A stretch of DNA of 55,084 nucleotides from JAQIBY01 sp046546095 (GTDB lineage: Bacteria > Bacteroidota > Bacteroidia > Bacteroidales > ML635J-15). The translations under genes were made by a program, and so were the position numbers. The notes beneath the pieces were generated by a model. That model was not told the origin of the DNA and did no database searches. It was given only the letters and a program-made list of their open reading frames with translations. The DNA lies in NCBI GenBank assembly GCA_046546095.1, contig JBKGYK010000009.1, positions 1 through 55,084 on the forward strand, in the 5' to 3' direction. Of the stretch, positions 1-8,562 are shown piece by piece (positions within the stretch are counted from its first letter, which is position 1; each line of letters starts with the position of its first letter).

Positions 1-2
1 AT

Positions 3-1889
3 GGTCAGGCAGAAGTGATACAGGACAGATGCATAGGCTGCGGAAACTGCATCCGTGTGTGTACCAGAAAAGCCAAAAACTTCAGAAAATCTGAAAGTAT
101 GGCTGAAAAATTGCTCTTGAGACATGAACCGGTTATTGCTATGGTGGCACCAAGCTTTCCTGCTGATTTTCCTGAAGTCAACGATTACCGTAAATTTGTC
201 GGTATGACTAGAAAACTTGGGTTTGACATGGTTACCGAGGTTTCATTTGGTGCAGATCTGGTAGCTTTGCGCTACAAAGATTTGTTGACTTCTGATGATG
301 AGAGACGATTCATCAGCTCTGACTGTCCCTCCATTGTCAACTTTATCAGAAAATATCATCCCCATCTGACAGATAATCTTGCCCCTGTAGTGTCTCCTGT
401 TATGGCTCTGGCTAGAGCACTGAAAGAAATGTACGGTGAAAAATACAAACTTGTTTTTATCGGCCCCTGTGTAGCAAAAAAAGAAGAGTCTGATGAAGTG
501 GATGCTGTCCTGACTTTCTCAGAATTCAGGAAAATGCTGGAAGCACAGGAGATTAAACCGGAAAATACCGAAGCCAGCGAATTTGACCCGCCTTTTGGTG
601 GACGCGGTTCTATTTTTCCCATTAGCAGAGGCATCATCCAAACCATTAATGTTCACGAAAATCTGTTTAAAGGGAATATTGTGGTGGCAGAAGGCAGGGT
701 GAATTTCAAGGATGCCATACAGGAATTTGATTATGGCCTGATTAACGATCATCATCTGGAGTTGCTTTGCTGTGAAGGCTGCATTATGGGACCCGGTATG
801 TCCAGAAACGGGAAACGTTATGAAAACAGAGCACATATTACCCGCTATGTCAAGGAAAAAATGAACAATCTTGACCAGAAAAGCTGGGAGAAATACATAC
901 ACAGGTTTAAGGATCTGGACATGACCAGAACGTTTAAACCGGATGATCAACGGGTGAAAATGCCCGATAACGAAGAAATATATGCATTGTGGTCTGCCAT
1001 GGGTAAGGAGGAACCGGAAGACAGACTCAATTGCCAGGCTTGTGGTTACGACAGTTGTGAGGAACATGCCGTAGCGGTCTTGCGTGGCCTGGCAGAAATT
1101 GACATGTGTTTGCCCTACACGATAGAAAAAATGCACCGATCCATTGAGGAGTTGCATCAAAAAAATGAAAAACTGACTTCCATTCAACAGGCGCTCAAAC
1201 AGTCGGAAAAACTTGCCCATCTTGGTCAGTTGTCAGCAGGCATAGCCCATGAGCTCAATAATCCACTGGGTGTGGTTATTATGTACAGCAATATGCTGCT
1301 GGATGAGGTTGATGAAAACAGCGAGGCGTATGAAGATTATAAAATAATTGCAGATCAGGCCTCCCGCTGCAAGAAAATTGTTGGCAATCTGCTGAATTTT
1401 GCCAGAAAAAATCAGGTCAGGCAAAGCAATGTAAGCATTACCGATCTGATACAGAAAAGCATCAGATCATTTGTCATTCCCGACAAGGTCAGTATAAAAA
1501 TTCATAACCACCTGAACAATACTCAGGTTTATCTGGATGAAGAACAGATGATACAAGCACTGACAAATCTGATAAAAAACGGAACAGAAGCTATGCCGGA
1601 GGGTGGTGATATACACATTAACATCAATGGTGATGAAGAGAATATACAAATTGAAATAAAAGATGAAGGCAGTGGCATACCGGAAGAAATCAGGGAAAAA
1701 ATATTCACCCCGTTTTTCACCACCAAAGGCATTGGCAAAGGCACCGGGCTGGGCTTGCCTACTACTTATGGAATTATTAAGATGCACAAGGGCAAAATCA
1801 CCCTGGTAAGCAATGATAATCCCGCCGATGGTGAAACAGGAACCACATTTACAGTTGAACTGCCCAGGCATCCAAAAGTTGAGGGATAA
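3..1889 (+). CDS. sensory [FeFe]-hydrogenase fused to histidine kinase (5' truncated by window)
   Basis: The reading frame is open back to the first bases, so the true start lies upstream; the GTG at 15 is most likely an internal valine. Numbering from that GTG: a [4Fe-4S] ferredoxin motif (C6, C9, C12, C16); an [FeFe]-hydrogenase large-subunit domain (about 35-290) keeping the H-cluster cysteines C104 (SSDCPS), C152 (GPCVAKK), C252 and C256 (CCEGC); a second Fe-S motif (C340, C343, C348, C365); a HisKA H-box with H412 (GIAHELNNP); and an ATPase domain with N-box near 517-525 and glycine boxes DEGSGIP and GTGLGLP. Known: histidine-kinase-linked [FeFe] enzymes (group C) are thought to sense H2 rather than turn it over fast. 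Odd: the cysteine preceding C104, which shuttles protons in catalytic enzymes, is Asp here. The stop lies 5 bases before a response regulator, its likely partner. No membrane segment is seen, so it is probably cytoplasmic. Confidence 0.9.
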   Translation, partial: GQAEVIQDRCIGCGNCIRVCTRKAKNFRKSESMAEKLLLRHEPVIAMVAPSFPADFPEVNDYRKFVGMTRKLGFDMVTEVSFGADLVALRYKDLLTSDDERRFISSDCPSIVNFIRKYHPHLTDNLAPVVSPVMALARALKEMYGEKYKLVFIGPCVAKKEESDEVDAVLTFSEFRKMLEAQEIKPENTEASEFDPPFGGRGSIFPISRGIIQTINVHENLFKGNIVVAEGRVNFKDAIQEFDYGLINDHHLELLCCEGCIMGPGMSRNGKRYENRAHITRYVKEKMNNLDQKSWEKYIHRFKDLDMTRTFKPDDQRVKMPDNEEIYALWSAMGKEEPEDRLNCQACGYDSCEEHAVAVLRGLAEIDMCLPYTIEKMHRSIEELHQKNEKLTSIQQALKQSEKLAHLGQLSAGIAHELNNPLGVVIMYSNMLLDEVDENSEAYEDYKIIADQASRCKKIVGNLLNFARKNQVRQSNVSITDLIQKSIRSFVIPDKVSIKIHNHLNNTQVYLDEEQMIQALTNLIKNGTEAMPEGGDIHININGDEENIQIEIKDEGSGIPEEIREKIFTPFFTTKGIGKGTGLGLPTTYGIIKMHKGKITLVSNDNPADGETGTTFTVELPRHPKVEG

Positions 1890-1894
1890 AAAAT

Positions 1895-2287
1895 ATGGAT
1901 AAAACAAAGAAAAAAATTCTGCTGGCTGATGATGATACTGATTATTTGTTTCAGACATCATTCAAACTTGAAAAAAGAGGATTTGAGGTTATCACGGCTG
2001 AAAGTCAGAAAGAAGCCGAGAACATCCTGAAGCAAGTCAGGCCGGATCTGGCCATTTTTGACCTTATGATGGAAAACGATGACAGTGGCTTTGTATTGGC
2101 TTTTCGTTGCAAATCAAGGTATCCCGATGTGCCTGTTGTCATTGCTACCAACGTGGCGGCAGAAACAGGCATTTCATTCAGACTTCAGGAACAACAGGAT
2201 CAGGCCTGGATAAAGGCAGATGCCTACCTTGAAAAAGGCATAGAAACAGAAGGATTATATTTAGTCATCAACAAACTCCTGACATAA
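1895..2287 (+). CDS. single-domain response regulator
   Basis: This 130-residue protein is one CheY-like receiver domain with no output domain. The acidic pocket is D12-D14 (ADDDTD), the probable phospho-acceptor is D56 (IFDLMM), a conserved Thr sits in ATNVA, and a Lys in LEKG occupies the usual switch-lysine area. It starts 5 bases after the sensory hydrogenase-kinase and ends 2 bases before the receiver-kinase hybrid, so the three are almost certainly co-transcribed and translationally coupled. By position it should accept phosphate from the upstream kinase, perhaps as a relay to another protein, because it has no DNA-binding domain of its own. The partner specificity is inferred from gene order only. 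Confidence 0.88.
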   Translation: MDKTKKKILLADDDTDYLFQTSFKLEKRGFEVITAESQKEAENILKQVRPDLAIFDLMMENDDSGFVLAFRCKSRYPDVPVVIATNVAAETGISFRLQEQQDQAWIKADAYLEKGIETEGLYLVINKLLT

Positions 2288-2289
2288 TT

Positions 2290-3408
2290 ATGGAAAAATT
2301 TACAGTATTGGTTGTGGATGATGAACCCGGGATTCGCGCTGGAGTAAAGCGTGTTCTCAGAAAATTTACCCTGGATTATCCTTTCATGGACGATGTGTTT
2401 GGATTTACTGTGAATGAAGCGGCTACCGGTGAGGAAGCCCTTGAAATCCTGAAGAAAGAAACACCGGATATTGTGCTGCTGGACAATAAGTTGCCCGGCA
2501 TTCAGGGCCTGGATGTACTCAATTTCATCAATAAGCAGCAAATTGAATCTTATGTGGTGATGATTACATCTTATGCTTCACTTGAAGTGGCAGTAAAAGC
2601 CACCAGGCAAGGGGCCAGCGACTTTGTCCCAAAACCCTTTACCCCACAGGAGCTGCGGGCTTCCCTGGAAAATGTGGCCAAGCAATTGTTTCTCAAGCGA
2701 ATGACTGCCCGAATGAACAAAGAGGGAAAGCAAATCCGTTATCAGTTCCTGTCGCTTCTTTCGCATGAGTTGAAAGCACCAATCAATGCAGTGGAAGGAT
2801 ATCTGCAGATGATGAAAAACAAAGAGGCAGGCAATGACATCAATGATTATATGCAGATGGTCAACCGATCACTTGACAGAATGGATAATATGCGAAATCT
2901 TATCATGGATCTGCTCGACCTGACAAAACTCGAATCAGGGAAAAAACAAAGAAGCATTGAGAAAATCAATCTCCCTGAAGTAGTTGAGGATGCCATCGCT
3001 ACCATGCAACCATATGCCATCCAAAAAGACATCAGCATTCAAAAAGATCTTCCTGAAAAGCTGGAAATGAATGCCGACCGGGAAGAAATGGAAATCGTAC
3101 TCAATAATCTCATTTCCAATGCTATCAAATACAACAAAAAAGAAGGAAGTGTGAATATTTCTCTTTATCAGACCGAACATGAAATTCATATTGTTGTTAA
3201 AGATACAGGAATTGGCATTTCTGAGGATGACCAGGCAAGACTTTTCAGGGAGTTTGTTCGTATCCGGAATGAAGAAACAAAAAAGATTTCCGGCAGTGGC
3301 CTGGGCCTTTCAATTGTAAAAAGAATCATTGACAACTATAAAGCCAGCATACATTTAGAAAGTAAAAAGGATGAAGGCTCAACTTTTTATATTATTTTTA
3401 AAAAATAA
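2290..3408 (+). CDS. hybrid receiver-histidine kinase
   Basis: The 372 residues comprise an N-terminal receiver (VVDDEPG at 8-14, phospho-acceptor D65 in LLDNKLPG, switch K115 in PKPF), a HisKA dimerisation domain with phospho-accepting H159 (LLSHELKAP), and a HATPase_c domain with N-box NLISNAIKYN, DTGIGI and GSGLGLS motifs. There is no signal peptide, membrane helix or PAS domain, so its input is cytoplasmic, most simply phosphorylation of its own receiver by the upstream sensory hydrogenase-kinase. It starts 2 bases after the single-domain regulator and ends 11 bases before rex. Its output is not visible: no DNA-binding response regulator is encoded in the window. Confidence 0.9.
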   Translation: MEKFTVLVVDDEPGIRAGVKRVLRKFTLDYPFMDDVFGFTVNEAATGEEALEILKKETPDIVLLDNKLPGIQGLDVLNFINKQQIESYVVMITSYASLEVAVKATRQGASDFVPKPFTPQELRASLENVAKQLFLKRMTARMNKEGKQIRYQFLSLLSHELKAPINAVEGYLQMMKNKEAGNDINDYMQMVNRSLDRMDNMRNLIMDLLDLTKLESGKKQRSIEKINLPEVVEDAIATMQPYAIQKDISIQKDLPEKLEMNADREEMEIVLNNLISNAIKYNKKEGSVNISLYQTEHEIHIVVKDTGIGISEDDQARLFREFVRIRNEETKKISGSGLGLSIVKRIIDNYKASIHLESKKDEGSTFYIIFKK

Positions 3409-3419
3409 ATTGAAAAACC

Positions 3420-4040
3420 ATGAATTTACCACCAAAATCCGTTGAAAGGTTAAGTCAGTACAGACGCATTCTCTATAGCAACCTGGACAAGGGCAAAGAG
3501 CACATTTACTCGCATGAGCTTGCCAGTCAGTTGCACCTTACACCGGTACAGGTAAGGCGGGATATCATGCTGATCGGATATTCAGGAACTCAACGAAAAG
3601 GTTATGTTATTGAAGACCTGATTCAGCGCATAGGCGAAATCCTTGACGGTAACAAAAAAATCAATACAGCCATCATCGGGATGGGAAACCTCGGCAAAGC
3701 CATCACCAGCTATTTTAACGGCAAACGTACCAAACTTGATATCGCCGCTGCTTTTGATGTGGATGAACAAAAGATCAACAGGGTAATCTCCAATGTGCGG
3801 TGCTATCATATCAACCAACTTGAAGAAAAGATACAGGAACTTGATATTTCCATTGCCATCATGACATTGTCACCCGAACATGCACAGGAAGTAGCCGATC
3901 AGCTCGTGGTAAATAATATCAAAGGAATACTGAATTTTACATCTGTTCCGCTTAGCATCCCCGGGCATATTTATGTGGAGGATTATGATATGGTGACCAG
4001 CATGGAAAAAGTTGCTTATTTTGTCAATCACAATGATTAG
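3420..4040 (+). CDS. rex: redox-sensing transcriptional repressor Rex
   Basis: The 206-residue protein has the Rex architecture: an N-terminal winged helix (about 1-75, with LTPVQVRRDI as the recognition-helix region) and a C-terminal Rossmann domain beginning at GMGNLG that binds NADH/NAD+, ending in the domain-swapped helix (SMEKVAYFV). Known: Rex represses fermentation, respiration and hydrogenase genes when NADH is low and leaves DNA when NADH rises. Length is normal for the family. It lies 11 bases after the hybrid kinase, so H2 sensing and NADH sensing appear to sit in one transcription unit. I could not find a convincing inverted-repeat Rex operator next to these genes; the regulated hydrogenase genes may lie upstream of the window. 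Confidence 0.93.
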   Translation: MNLPPKSVERLSQYRRILYSNLDKGKEHIYSHELASQLHLTPVQVRRDIMLIGYSGTQRKGYVIEDLIQRIGEILDGNKKINTAIIGMGNLGKAITSYFNGKRTKLDIAAAFDVDEQKINRVISNVRCYHINQLEEKIQELDISIAIMTLSPEHAQEVADQLVVNNIKGILNFTSVPLSIPGHIYVEDYDMVTSMEKVAYFVNHND

Positions 4041-4068
4041 TTTTGCCGATTATCTGATTTTTTGATTT

Positions 4069-4974
4069 ATGAAGATACATACAGATTTTGAAGATATTGG
4101 CACAATAAAAAATCCGGTTGTTACAACTGGTACCTTTGACGGAGTTCACATTGGACACAAAACAATTCTCAACAGACTGAATCAACTCGCCAGACAGGTC
4201 AGAGGCGAATCTGTTCTGATTACATTTCATCCGCACCCGCGTAAAGTGCTTTTCCCTGATAAAATGGCTGATCTGAAACTTATCAATACCCAACGGGAAA
4301 AAAAATATCTCCTGGAAAACACAGGAATCGATCATCTCTTTATTATCCCGTTTACCCTGTCCTTTTCACAAACAACATCACAACAATTTGTCAATGACAT
4401 ACTTCTTGGAAAACTGAATGCAAAAATTATTATCGTTGGATTCAATCATTACTTTGGTCATAACCGGGAAGGGAATTTTGATTACCTGCATGAACTGAGT
4501 AAAACGAAAAATTTTATGGTGGAAGAAATACCCATGCAGGATATCGAAAATGAAGCTGTGAGTTCAACACGTATCCGTAAAGCACTGGCAGAAGGACATA
4601 TACAACGGGCCAATGCATACCTGGATCATTTTTATCTTGTCATGGGGAAAACATGTAAGGCGGACATCAGTCCCCTGAAAAAAAAGCAGGGTTTTTATGC
4701 GGTTGAAATGGAAGAAGAAGAGAAGCTCATCCCTCCGGACGGTACCTATGCTGTAAGTGTTATGGAAAATAATTGCCGGGCAATGGCTGTGGTTAGCCGG
4801 GAAGAGAATCGGCCCCATCTGTATATTTTATCTCTGGATGAAGATAAAACACTCAATTATGGAGAAATTTATACCCTGGCTTTTCAGAAGAGAATCCGGA
4901 CATCTGATAATATCGATAGCATAAATGAAAATATCTCTGGAGATATTCATGCAATAAATGAACTGATTTTTTAA
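4069..4974 (+). CDS. RibF-like FAD synthetase with degenerate riboflavin kinase domain
   Basis: The N-terminal half (about 1-190) is a complete FMN adenylyltransferase domain of the RibF family: GTFDGVHIGH nucleotide-binding motif, HPHPRKVL, GFNHYFGHNREG and SSTRIR. This half would convert FMN and ATP to FAD. The C-terminal half aligns by position with the riboflavin kinase domain (LIPPDGTYAVSV, FQKRIR) but lacks the PTAN nucleotide/Mg motif, the NIG motif, and the glutamate usually found in the IEVHIFD strand (here LYILSLD). The frame is continuous and the length (301) is close to normal, so this is divergence rather than a frameshift. I infer a monofunctional FAD synthetase or a regulatory paralogue; a canonical ribF would then be expected elsewhere. 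It sits 28 bases after rex and 34 before ugd. Confidence 0.8.
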   Translation: MKIHTDFEDIGTIKNPVVTTGTFDGVHIGHKTILNRLNQLARQVRGESVLITFHPHPRKVLFPDKMADLKLINTQREKKYLLENTGIDHLFIIPFTLSFSQTTSQQFVNDILLGKLNAKIIIVGFNHYFGHNREGNFDYLHELSKTKNFMVEEIPMQDIENEAVSSTRIRKALAEGHIQRANAYLDHFYLVMGKTCKADISPLKKKQGFYAVEMEEEEKLIPPDGTYAVSVMENNCRAMAVVSREENRPHLYILSLDEDKTLNYGEIYTLAFQKRIRTSDNIDSINENISGDIHAINELIF

Positions 4975-5008
4975 TTTTATATTTTATTTACAGATTAAAC
5001 TGAAGCAT

Positions 5009-6328
5009 ATGAAAATTACAATGGTAGGTACCGGTTATGTCGGTCTGGTTTCAGGAACATGTTTCTCAGAAGTCGGAGTGAATGTTGCCTGTGTGGATAA
5101 CAACAAAGAGAAAATTGACAATTTAAACAATGGCATTATTCCAATCTGGGAACCCGGACTGGAAACCATGGTAAAACGCAATGTTGAGAAAAAAAGACTC
5201 GCGTTTACCACCAGTCTGAAAGATGGTATAAAAGATGCAGAGGCTTTGTTTATTGCCGTGGGCACACCGCCTGATGAAGATGGCAGCGCAGATCTTCAGT
5301 ATGTACTGGATGTGGCACGTGAAGCAGGTCAAAACATGCAGGATTATCTGCTGATTATCACAAAAAGTACCGTGCCCATTGGTACGGCCGAAAAAGTGCG
5401 TAAAGCTGTAAAAGAAGAACTTGACAAACGGGGCGCTGATATTCCTTTTGATGTTGCCTCCAATCCTGAATTCCTTAAAGAGGGCGATGCCATCAATGAT
5501 GCCATGCATCCTGACAGAATTGTTGTGGGAACTGATTCCAAACGGGCTGAAGAAACCATGAACCGCCTTTACAAGCCTTTTGTGCTGAACGGTCACCCGG
5601 TAATATTTATGGATATTCCTTCTGCGGAACTCACAAAATATGCTGCCAATGCAATGCTGGCAACAAAGATCAGTTTTATGAATGATATGGCAAACTTCTG
5701 TGAAAAAGTTGGCGCCGACATCAATTCTGTGCGAAGAGGCATTGGTTCAGACCGCCGGATTGGTAAATATTTTATTTATGCCGGAACTGGTTATGGTGGT
5801 TCCTGTTTTCCCAAAGATGTGAAAGCAGTGATCAAAACTGCAGATCAGAATGATTACAGCCTGGACATTCTGAAATCTGTGGAAGCGGTGAATGACAGAC
5901 AAAAGGAAACTCTTTTCCATAAGGCCAAAGCATACTATGGTGATCTGAAAGGTAAGAAATTTGCCATGTGGGGGCTTTCTTTTAAACCCAATACTGATGA
6001 TATGAGAGAGGCTCCGGCACTCACCCTCATTGATATGTTTACAAAAGCCGGTGCTACCATTGTTGGTTATGATCCTGTGGCTATGGATGAGTGTAAACGC
6101 CGTGTGGGTGATAAAATCGAGTATGTTGACCGTGCCTACGATGCTGTAAATGATGTCGATGGCCTTTTGCTGGTAACAGAATGGACAGAATTCCGTGTGC
6201 TTGATTATACTCGCCTGGATGCCATGAAAGGTAGAGTGATTTTTGACGGACGTAATATTTACGATCCAAAGGAATTGCTTGACCGTGGATACGATTATTA
6301 TGGTATCGGACGCAGAGTGGAAAAGTAA
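5009..6328 (+). CDS. ugd: UDP-glucose 6-dehydrogenase
   Basis: This 439-residue enzyme oxidises UDP-glucose to UDP-glucuronate with 2 NAD+, supplying capsule, exopolysaccharide or O-antigen precursors. Visible: the N-terminal NAD-binding GTGYVGLVSG motif, the central-domain stretch SNPEFLKEGDA, the catalytic cysteine in GGSCFPKD, and the C-terminal UDP-binding domain with FKPNTDDMREAP. The length matches the short bacterial form. It is the last gene of the plus-strand run that begins with the sensory hydrogenase, 34 bases after the RibF-like gene, and a strong hairpin follows its stop. No other sugar-nucleotide genes adjoin it on this strand. Confidence 0.95.
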   Translation: MKITMVGTGYVGLVSGTCFSEVGVNVACVDNNKEKIDNLNNGIIPIWEPGLETMVKRNVEKKRLAFTTSLKDGIKDAEALFIAVGTPPDEDGSADLQYVLDVAREAGQNMQDYLLIITKSTVPIGTAEKVRKAVKEELDKRGADIPFDVASNPEFLKEGDAINDAMHPDRIVVGTDSKRAEETMNRLYKPFVLNGHPVIFMDIPSAELTKYAANAMLATKISFMNDMANFCEKVGADINSVRRGIGSDRRIGKYFIYAGTGYGGSCFPKDVKAVIKTADQNDYSLDILKSVEAVNDRQKETLFHKAKAYYGDLKGKKFAMWGLSFKPNTDDMREAPALTLIDMFTKAGATIVGYDPVAMDECKRRVGDKIEYVDRAYDAVNDVDGLLLVTEWTEFRVLDYTRLDAMKGRVIFDGRNIYDPKELLDRGYDYYGIGRRVEK

Positions 6329-6357
6329 GTTTCAAATAAATAATTTTGATAATCATA

Positions 6358-6385
6358 GCCTGGCAGTAAATTGCCGGGCTTTTTT
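6358..6385 (+). terminator. rho-independent terminator after ugd
   Basis: An 8-bp stem (6358-6365 with 6372-6379, one G-T wobble) with a 6-base loop is followed by six T residues at 6380-6385. It lies about 30 bases beyond the ugd stop on the same strand. Confidence 0.8.
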
Positions 6386-6472
6386 GTGCTCTGTGTTTTA
6401 TCTCACTGTGGTCTGTCCACCGGTGGAAACAGGAAGGATGTACAATGATAGTAGCAGAGCCTGTTTTACATA

Positions 6473-6503
6473 AAAAAGGCTGCCCTTAAAAGGACAGCCT
6501 TTT
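6473..6503 (-). terminator. terminator of the 8472-6526 gene
   Basis: A long inverted repeat (about 14 bp per arm with one C-A mismatch, AAGG arms at the loop) lies 23 bases past the minus-strand stop. Read leftward it ends in a run of six T residues. Read rightward it ends in TTTT, so it could act in both directions. The rest of 6386-6472 shows nothing recognisable. Confidence 0.75.
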
Positions 6504-6525
6504 CATATTTTATGTTTCGCGCTGA

Positions 6526-8472
6526 TTACTTAATCAGGTTGATTTTCTGAGTTTTGGTACCATCGGTTCCACTGATGCGAACAAGGTAAGTACCTTCGGG
6601 CTGATTGCTCAGGTTGAGGCTTACATTCTGCTCTGCATTTTCAACAGAATAGATACGCTGACCTACCAGGTTGAATACTTCAACATCGTTTCCTTCAACA
6701 TTGTCAATTCTGACAATACCGTTGGAGGGGTTGGGATAGATGCTAAGGTTATCAGTGTCAAGTGCGTTGACAGCCTCGGGATCAAGATTATAGTTCAGGC
6801 GCAGCGCCAGACCACCACGTGACCAGTTTGAAATGCTGTACCATTCTCCGGCGTTTGAACCTTCATTCATGTACCATGTAGTACCCCAGGAGCTAACGGG
6901 AACTGAAGGATCGTAACCAACAGTAAGCTCATTGTCCTCATCGTTGTAGTAAAATTCCAGAGCTGCCTTAACATTATAACCGGTTTCAGGATCCGGGATA
7001 ATGGGTACAGAAACAGGAAATTCAAATTCCATCCAGTCGCCGATATCTCCTTCTTCAATAGTTACAAGTGGGCTGGTTACAATGTCAACCCATTCTTCGG
7101 TATCTTCATCAAATTCCATCAGGTGTGCAACAAAACCGGTACCGGGATCAGTATCAGCTCCGATAAATGCTGTCATTGAGTGAATTTCTGCTTCATGGAG
7201 GTACAGATAATCAGTACCAATCATGTCAGTATCAACACCACCGTCAATCCAGCGGCTTGGGCCTGTAGAAGAAACAGGGTTGCCAAGATCACGTGCAAAT
7301 GTAGTGTCGGTTACGTTGAAATAGGTTGTGTCAACGTTGTCCTCAGGATTTGCATCATCTGCAATGTCAATGTTATATACTACTGTATATTCACCAAGGT
7401 CAGGATCTGTCATGGAGAATTCAGGTGTAAGCAAGTCGATAGTGTCTTTCTCGGTAACAGAAAGAGTGTTGCCGGTTGCTGTTTCGTTGTAAATTTCAGC
7501 TCCACTGGGATCAAATACCTGTACATTAAACTCCGGTGTGTTGTCAAGGTTACCGTTGTTTACAACTTCAGCATTCCATACCATTACGGCCATATCATTG
7601 GCAAACTGTGCGGCAGGAATTGAACCATAATGAGAAGAGAGGTGATAATAATCGCTGTTAGCAGGATCTGTATAATCTGCATACTCAAAGAAGTTCATGC
7701 GAGCGTCAGCCAGTTTCATGTCAACATCGGGGTTGTCAATGATTTTGATGTCGTCAATTTCCCATCCGTAACCATAACCACCGATATCAGCTTCAGTAGT
7801 CTGCCAGCGGAAACGAAGTGAAACATTTCCTTCATTGGCTATGTATGTACTGAGAATGATCTGGTAATAATCATCTCCGAAGGAGTTGCCTTCAACACCA
7901 TCGTTCAGGGTAATAGATTCAGTCCATGTGTCACCACCGTCAAGACTGATGTCCAGGTAAGAATAAGCTGAGTTCAGGTGCTTATAGTTCTGGTAGAAAG
8001 TAAGTTTTGGATTGTCAACAGTTGAAAGATCAATGCTGTCAAACTGAATCCATGCATTCTTAATTTCTTCTGTTCCGGAGAGTAGGTCGGAAATACCGTC
8101 AATGTAAGCAAAGTTGTTGCCTGATTCTGAATAGTCACCTACAGATTGGCGGCCACAATAAACCCACATAGCGTAAGCCATGGCGCCATCCGGCAAGTTC
8201 TCATCTTCAAAATCTACGCCGTTTTCAAGTTCCAGGCCTGTGGTGATTGAATCTGAAACGATCCAGTCTGCTTCACCTTCGTCATGAGCAATTGTCCATA
8301 CAGCAGGATCCTCTTCAAATGTTACTTCCCAGGCAACCTCCGGCTCACCTTTGATGGAAATTTGTTCTGTTTTTTGTGCTTTCGTTTTTGTGGGTGCATG
8401 TACGCCAACTACCTGTGCAAAGGTGAAGGATGCCATGACCACAAAAGCAGCGATCAATGTAAACTTTTTCAT
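6526..8472 (-). CDS. secreted T9SS type A cargo protein with jelly-roll-like domain
   Basis: The 648-residue protein starts with a clear signal peptide (MKKFTLIAAFVVMASFTFAQ) and ends with a type A T9SS sorting domain (about 570-648: IYPNPSNGIVRIDN, then NQPEGTYLVRI and a basic tail). Residues about 45-255 resemble MAM/cleaved-adhesin jelly-roll domains, with the phrase LDISLDGGDTWTESI and a GWEIDDIKII end strand. The middle contains beta-rich segments with DPSGAEIYN-like text typical of extracellular Ig-like modules. Cargo of this kind crosses the outer membrane through the T9SS and is released or attached to A-LPS. No catalytic motif is recognisable, so enzyme activity is unproven. It is monocistronic: own promoter upstream and a strong hairpin after the stop. 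Confidence 0.88.
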   Translation of the reverse strand: MKKFTLIAAFVVMASFTFAQVVGVHAPTKTKAQKTEQISIKGEPEVAWEVTFEEDPAVWTIAHDEGEADWIVSDSITTGLELENGVDFEDENLPDGAMAYAMWVYCGRQSVGDYSESGNNFAYIDGISDLLSGTEEIKNAWIQFDSIDLSTVDNPKLTFYQNYKHLNSAYSYLDISLDGGDTWTESITLNDGVEGNSFGDDYYQIILSTYIANEGNVSLRFRWQTTEADIGGYGYGWEIDDIKIIDNPDVDMKLADARMNFFEYADYTDPANSDYYHLSSHYGSIPAAQFANDMAVMVWNAEVVNNGNLDNTPEFNVQVFDPSGAEIYNETATGNTLSVTEKDTIDLLTPEFSMTDPDLGEYTVVYNIDIADDANPEDNVDTTYFNVTDTTFARDLGNPVSSTGPSRWIDGGVDTDMIGTDYLYLHEAEIHSMTAFIGADTDPGTGFVAHLMEFDEDTEEWVDIVTSPLVTIEEGDIGDWMEFEFPVSVPIIPDPETGYNVKAALEFYYNDEDNELTVGYDPSVPVSSWGTTWYMNEGSNAGEWYSISNWSRGGLALRLNYNLDPEAVNALDTDNLSIYPNPSNGIVRIDNVEGNDVEVFNLVGQRIYSVENAEQNVSLNLSNQPEGTYLVRISGTDGTKTQKINLIK

Positions 8473-8511
8473 AATATCAATTTTTAATTAAACATTCATT
8501 TTGATTAAGTA

Positions 8512-8543
8512 CAAATATAGGCTTTGTAATTGAAAAAACGAAA
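8512..8543 (-). promoter_or_regulatory. Bacteroidota-type promoter for the 8472-6526 gene
   Basis: On the minus strand the -7 element is TATATTTG (8519-8512), matching TAnnTTTG. About 19 bases upstream is TTTCG (8543-8539), a near match to the -33 TTTG. The predicted start lies about 30 bases before the ATG. The -33 match is imperfect. Confidence 0.5.
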
Positions 8544-8562
8544 TTAAATTTAATTTATGAAT

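Noticed and set aside
15..17. GTG as start codon of the sensory hydrogenase-kinase
   Set aside because: The frame stays open to the first bases of the window and these proteins normally have an additional Fe-S motif upstream, so the gene is truncated by the window edge and this is a valine codon.
4640..4974. Frameshift or truncation explaining the lost riboflavin kinase motifs of the RibF-like gene
   Set aside because: The frame is continuous to a normal length, and flanking kinase-domain text (LIPPDGTYAVSV, FQKRIR) is present in the same frame, so motif loss is by substitution.
6243..6473. A 76-codon plus-strand reading frame overlapping the end of ugd
   Set aside because: It overlaps ugd in another frame, runs through a strong terminator hairpin and has no recognisable protein features.
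7180..7821. Plus-strand reading frames opposite the T9SS gene at 6526-8472
   Set aside because: They are shadows of the minus-strand gene, whose signal peptide, sorting domain, promoter and terminator are all in order.
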